From contig OZ024900.1 of NCBI GenBank assembly GCA_964017195.1, forward strand, positions 26,496,429 through 26,560,428: DNA of 64,000 nt, written 5' to 3'. Below the pieces are notes generated by a model. It saw only the letters and a program-made list of their open reading frames with translations, did no database searches and was not told the DNA's origin. Below are positions 59,901 through 64,000 of this stretch, piece after piece. Within the stretch, counting starts at the first letter, position 1; every line of letters begins with the position of its first letter. The stretch comes from Siderastrea radians (lineage: Eukaryota; Cnidaria; Anthozoa; Scleractinia; Rhizangiidae). The position numbers and the translations under genes were made by a program.

Positions 59901-61085
59901 TCTAGATTGAGTCACTGGAAAACTGGATTTCCCAAAAGTTAATGTGAGCAGCTTAATTCATCCGCTTTACGAAGATTTCGATCTCCGTAGTCGATCCTTC
60001 ATGTTTTAGCGGTATACAAAGAAAAATGCATTTTCCCCAATACTGGTTACTGAAAACGACTTTCCAAAAGATCTTGGGAACAACTGAAATCACCTTTTTT
60101 TCCATTACTTTCATCTCCGCGGTACTTTCTGCATTTTATCGACATGAAACGGACTTTCTAGAATGAGTCACTAAAAAACTCAAATCTCCAACAGGTACTG
60201 TGAACAGCTCAATTCACCCGTTTTACGGTGATTTCGATTTCCGAAGTGCATCATCCAAACATTAGCGGCATAGAAACGAAAGCACATTTTCTCCATTATG
60301 GGTCACTAGGAAACTTGATTCCATGAATGGTTCCGTGAACTGCTCAAGTAACCGGTCTTATGGTGATTTCCATCCGTGGAGTACATTTTGCAAGTTTGGT
60401 TCGGTGAGACTTAAAACGCATTTTGTCTACTATGGCTCACTGGAAAACTTGATTTTGCAAAAGTTGCCGGGAACAGCTTAATTCATCCGCTTTACGAAGA
60501 TTTCTATCTCCGAAGTGCATCCTTTACGTTTTAGCGGCATGCAAAGGAAAATGCATTTTCGCCATTGTGGGTCACTGTCAAGCTGGCTTTTCTGAAAGTT
60601 ACCTTTAACTGCTCAAGTAACCGGTTTTGCGATGATTTCCATTTACGTAGAGCATCCTCCAAGCTTTAGCAGTATAGAAACGAAAGCCAGTCTCCATCAT
60701 GGGTCAATGAGGAAACATGATTTACTGAAAGTTTCCGTCAACTGCTCAAGTAACCGCTTTTATGGTGATTTCCATCGGTGCAGTACTTTCATTAAGTTTG
60801 GTCTGGTAAGACGCAAATCACGTTGTGTCTATTATGGGTCACTAAAACACTCGATTATTCAAAAGTTACTGTGAACAGCTGTATTGATCTGCTTTACGAA
60901 AACTTCAATCTGCGTAATCCATCCTTCACGTTTTAGCGGCGTACAAAGGAAAATGCATTTTCTCCATTATGGGTTACTGGAAAACTTGATTTTCCAAATG
61001 TTAACGGGAACAGCTGAAATCCCCCGCTTTATGACGACTTCGATGTCTGTAGTACATTCTGTAAGTTTTGCACTGTATCGACAAC
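56998..61085 (+). repeat. 134-bp satellite, forward, between block copies II and III
   Basis: Forward a/b/c monomers. The first 2.3 kb match 39245-41597; 59310-61085 is the part deleted between copies I and II. Around 59345-59560 the text (GTCCAAATTTTAGCGGTGTG, TCTTGGTGATTTCC) is the single-copy relative of a segment inside the 2320-bp units, so the amplified array grew from material of this kind. Confidence 0.9.
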
Positions 61086-61104
61086 TTAAGGAAAATCCCT
61101 ACAG

Positions 61105-62090
61105 ACCTGAAAACTCATTTTCTACATTCTCTAAAAACTGCCATTTACTCATCTTACACAAAATTCTTTGCATCGTACACGGCTGGAACTTTAAAACATC
61201 GCAATCATCATAAGGGCAGGTGGGCAGGTGTTAAAAGCTGTTCACTCCAACTTTGTAAAAATCGTGTTTTTCAGTGCGCCATAAAAGACTAAACGCATTT
61301 TCCGTGATTTGGGTCCTAAAGATATAGAATGTACTACAGACATGGAAGTCAAAATAAAACAATTGATTAGAGCTGCTAACGGCAACGTGCAAAAAATAGA
61401 CTTTTCCAGTGTCTCATATTGTAGAAAATGCGCTTTATGTCGGTACAGCCCCCTAACTTGTAGAATTTACTACAGACGTCAAAATCATCATAAAACAAAA
61501 GAATTGGGCTGTTTCCGGCAACTTTTAGGAAATCACGTTTCCTGGTTAATGGTAATGCAGAAAAGTCGTTTTCCTTTTGTGTACGGCGAAAACTTAGAGA
61601 ATGTACTACGCACATAAAAATCATTGAAAACCAAGGGGATTTAAAGTGTTTCGGACAAGTTTCGGAAAATCAATATTTTCCAGTGAGTCATTATCTAGAA
61701 AGTGCATTTTATGTCGGTACAGCGCAACAAATTACCGAATGCAGTACGGCCATCGAATTCATAACGCAAGTGTTGATTTAAGGTGTTCAGGGAAACTTTC
61801 CTAAAGTCGAGTTTTGACATGACAACATGGAGAAAATGCAGTTTCCTTTGTATGCGGCTAAAACGTTAAGGATATCGAAATCATCGTAAACCAGGGGAAT
61901 TGAGCTCTTCACAGTAAGTTTTGGAAAATTGAGTTTTCCAGGGAGTCATCATGGACAAAATGTAAGTTGCGTCGTACATTACTTAGACTTGAACATCAAA
62001 ATCGTACTAAAACAGCTGATAAAAGCAGTTCGCTGCAACTTTCGGAAAATCGAGTTTTTCAGTGCGCCGTAATGGACAAAACGCGTTGTG
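61105..62090 (-). repeat. 134-bp satellite in reverse orientation (left border, block copy III)
   Basis: Matches 25030-25915 with about 100 extra bases near 61765-61890 that copy I has lost. The polarity switch lies at the same joint (CGACAACTTAAGGAAAATCC, about 61079-61100). Confidence 0.88.
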
Positions 62091-62536
62091 TCTCATACCG
62101 GGCTAAATTATGCAGAATACACTAAGAGAGTATATCATGCAGACTTAAATTGCCAACTCCAAGCCATCATCCTCATCAGCCGTTGCCCAGGAAGTGTTTT
62201 AGTTTCGCGGCTATCTACGGGACTACAGTTCCTGCGCCGCCAGTGGAAGATGCCACTACGTGATGCCTTTCCAGGCGTCGTAGCAGTAAGCATGGAGAAT
62301 ACAAAGGGTGTCCCAAGGAGGGCACCTCAAAAATCTATGCTGTATAATAATAGTCACAGTTCTCTGCCAGGTGCAGTTTCAGCGGGGTAATACACAAACA
62401 GCATCCTTGGTCAATACAAGCTGAGTTGCATGAAGCACTGCGTGATGATTGCCAGGAGACAGGACTGTTTCGTTCTCTTTACAGAAATTGATCGAGGCTG
62501 TTCACGTGGGACTTGATGACTTGCTTAGGTTCTTCC
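62091..62536. other. Unassigned segment shared with copy I
   Basis: Matches 25886-26284, with about 55 extra bases near 62450-62505 (GACAGGACTGTTTCGTTCTC and following). No supported gene; likely the 3' region of the reverse-transcriptase remnant that follows on the minus strand. Confidence 0.4.
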
Positions 62537-62877
62537 TTAGCTGGTCTTTGTGATGTCGAGAAACTTGATTTCGAGAACCTGTGTGATGTTGAGAACCGTC
62601 AACACTAAGTAGTGTCTCCAAATGTACTTCTGCAGTGAGCTATCACAAGCCGCTAACGCATGATCTAAGGTGGTACGTGTTTTAATACAAGCACGGCAAG
62701 TGTCGCCGTCGATGATGGCCCATTGTTTAAGGTTTGTTGTTGTAGGGAGGAGGTCATTGATCGATCTGAGGAGGAAACTGATTTGCAATAGCTCGATGAG
62801 AGCAAGGGTTGGGCAGCTGAGTTTTTACTGTTCCGACTCTTCCCAGCACGACCAAGCACACTGTTTAGCAAATCCAA
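62537..62877 (-). pseudogene. LINE-type reverse transcriptase C-terminal remnant (copy III)
   Basis: Counterpart of 26285-26626. It keeps the zinc-ligand pattern better (TLDHALAACDSS with the histidine, C..C upstream, YIWRHYLVL), but a small deletion near 62819 breaks the frame upstream of NLKQW. Neither copy is intact, and each lost a different feature. Confidence 0.6.
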
Positions 62878-63279
62878 CAGCTGTAGCTGAGCTTCTTTCC
62901 TTATCGATAGCCCAAACCTTCTCGATGATCATCTCACGGCGGCCTCTTGATTTCTGTGCGGAAAACTAGCAATGATCAGCTGTTTACGGCAACGTGTTGA
63001 ATATCGACTTTTCCAGTGAGCCTTAGCTAGCAGCAAAAGCGAAACAGTCAGTAGCACGATTGAAAAAACATACCTGTTGATCTTTAACGCCACCTGGAAA
63101 CCTGTCACATGAGCAAAGTGTTGGTTCCTTAAATACAAATCAGAATGAGACCTCACTTTCGTTAGCCAGTTCCCTTTCTCAATAGGGTGGCTTTGCATAG
63201 AAGCTTACCCAAGATAACATCAAGATCCCATTTCATCTCTGTCACCTACGGTTAAACGAAACGGTGAACAGGAATTTGA

Positions 63280-63869
63280 GTGATGAAAAGACGACAAATG
63301 GTTGCTTACCCTACTGTAAGACGTCTAATCACAACATTAAGTATGCAAGAAAATCAGGCCGGCTTTAAAGCTAATAACCCGTTTGTATCAAGGTAGGATC
63401 CTAGATAGAATCATTGTGGGGATGGTACGTAAGGAAGCCTCTAACGGGAACGTGGCGTTCGATCTATTCTGCTTCCAGAAATTCGGATTGACCTCCATCA
63501 ATCAGATTGTTATAGGAGAAGACCTACATGAAACGTTCCAACTCAATCACGATGACAGTCAAAGAGATCTGGCAGGGTACTTTTTCTTTCTGCAAGCCAG
63601 TAAACGGACGTAAAGCAAAAATGGTGAGAAGAGAGGATTGGGGGCAACACAAGAATGGCACCCTGTTTGTATTTGACAATGTTGCCAAAGGATGCGCCGA
63701 CAGCCGTGCGTTGAACCCAAGACAAACAGGAGACTTGCAACTGGTACTAGAATTCGGGATAGCTCACGAACACAATACAAGCATCATCTTGGGAGAGTTT
63801 GCGAAATTACTGGAGATCGATTCCGATGGTGCTGTGCTCTACGACATCTACGAACGCAATTTGATGTAA
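63280..63869 (+). pseudogene. F54H12.2-like protein, Polinton-type remnant (copy III)
   Basis: Third copy of the same broken gene. Conserved segments DRIIVGMVRKEASNGNVAFD, then GTLFVFDNVAKGCADS to LLEIDSDG, ending at a TAA at 63867-63869. Same frame changes as copies I and II. The 5' extension with TGATGAAAAGACGACAAATG is kept as in copy II. Confidence 0.65.
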
Positions 63870-64000
63870 AACAAGTGGACCTGAACAATGTGCAATTGGA
63901 ATATTTGGCTATGGAAGTTCCCATGTTGAAACCTTACTTCTATGGAGTGGTGGCCTGTGATCGTTTACCCAAGAAACCTGGCGAGGTATTGCTGCTGTTA
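63858..64000 (+). pseudogene. Adenain-like cysteine protease remnant (copy III, cut by window end)
   Basis: Only the N-terminal part is inside the window: KPYFYGVVACDRLPKKP, then GAG where copies I and II have TAG. The catalytic His and Cys segments would lie just beyond 64000. The absence of this stop shows copies I and II share a nonsense change that copy III lacks. Confidence 0.55.

Overview
The window is eukaryotic and has no bacterial-style gene organisation. It most resembles an animal genome, probably a cnidarian such as a stony coral or anemone. I infer this from the mobile-element mix: a tRNA-derived SINE, BEL/Pao retrotransposons, F54H12.2-like and adenain-like protease remnants of the Polinton type, and a tyrosine-recombinase element with zinc fingers. 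I see no intact host gene. Everything recognisable is a satellite, a transposon or a pseudogene.

The largest component is one satellite family with a monomer of about 134 bp in three classes (here a, b, c), usually ordered a-b-c to give a ~400-bp trimer. It fills 1-24985 on the plus strand. From about 7640 it is amplified into 2320-bp higher-order units. Two variants of that unit alternate, so the true period is 4640 bp. The same satellite recurs reversed at 25030-25915, 37940-39190, 55640-56880 and 61105-62090, and forward at 39245-41597 and 56998-61085.

The rest is a complex block present two and a bit times in direct orientation: copy I about 25.0-39.2 kb, copy II about 41.6-56.9 kb, and the start of copy III from about 61.1 kb. 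In order it holds: a LINE-like reverse-transcriptase C-terminal remnant on the minus strand (copies I and III only); an F54H12.2-like gene followed by an adenain-like protease, both broken; a tRNA-derived SINE; a promoter-like segment and a possible exon; a BEL/Pao integrase fragment (minus); a ~7-kb tyrosine-recombinase element; a second BEL/Pao remnant (minus); a short fragment with a packaging-ATPase-type P-loop; then reversed satellite. Copy II also carries a separate, internally deleted BEL/Pao element with both LTRs and a 5-bp target duplication (43089-46318). Its empty site is readable in copy I, so it inserted in copy II after the block duplicated, or was never in copy I's lineage.

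The parts do not form a working system now. The sequence records an order of events: a virus-like Polinton-type insertion, nested retroelements, a recombinase element, inversion within a satellite array, block duplication, then independent decay and local satellite amplification. The most unusual signals are the nested satellite periodicity with a dyad at the same place in every monomer class, the inverted-satellite borders of the block, and the zinc-finger/tyrosine-recombinase/SANT gene whose two copies broke differently but share one catalytic-domain deletion.
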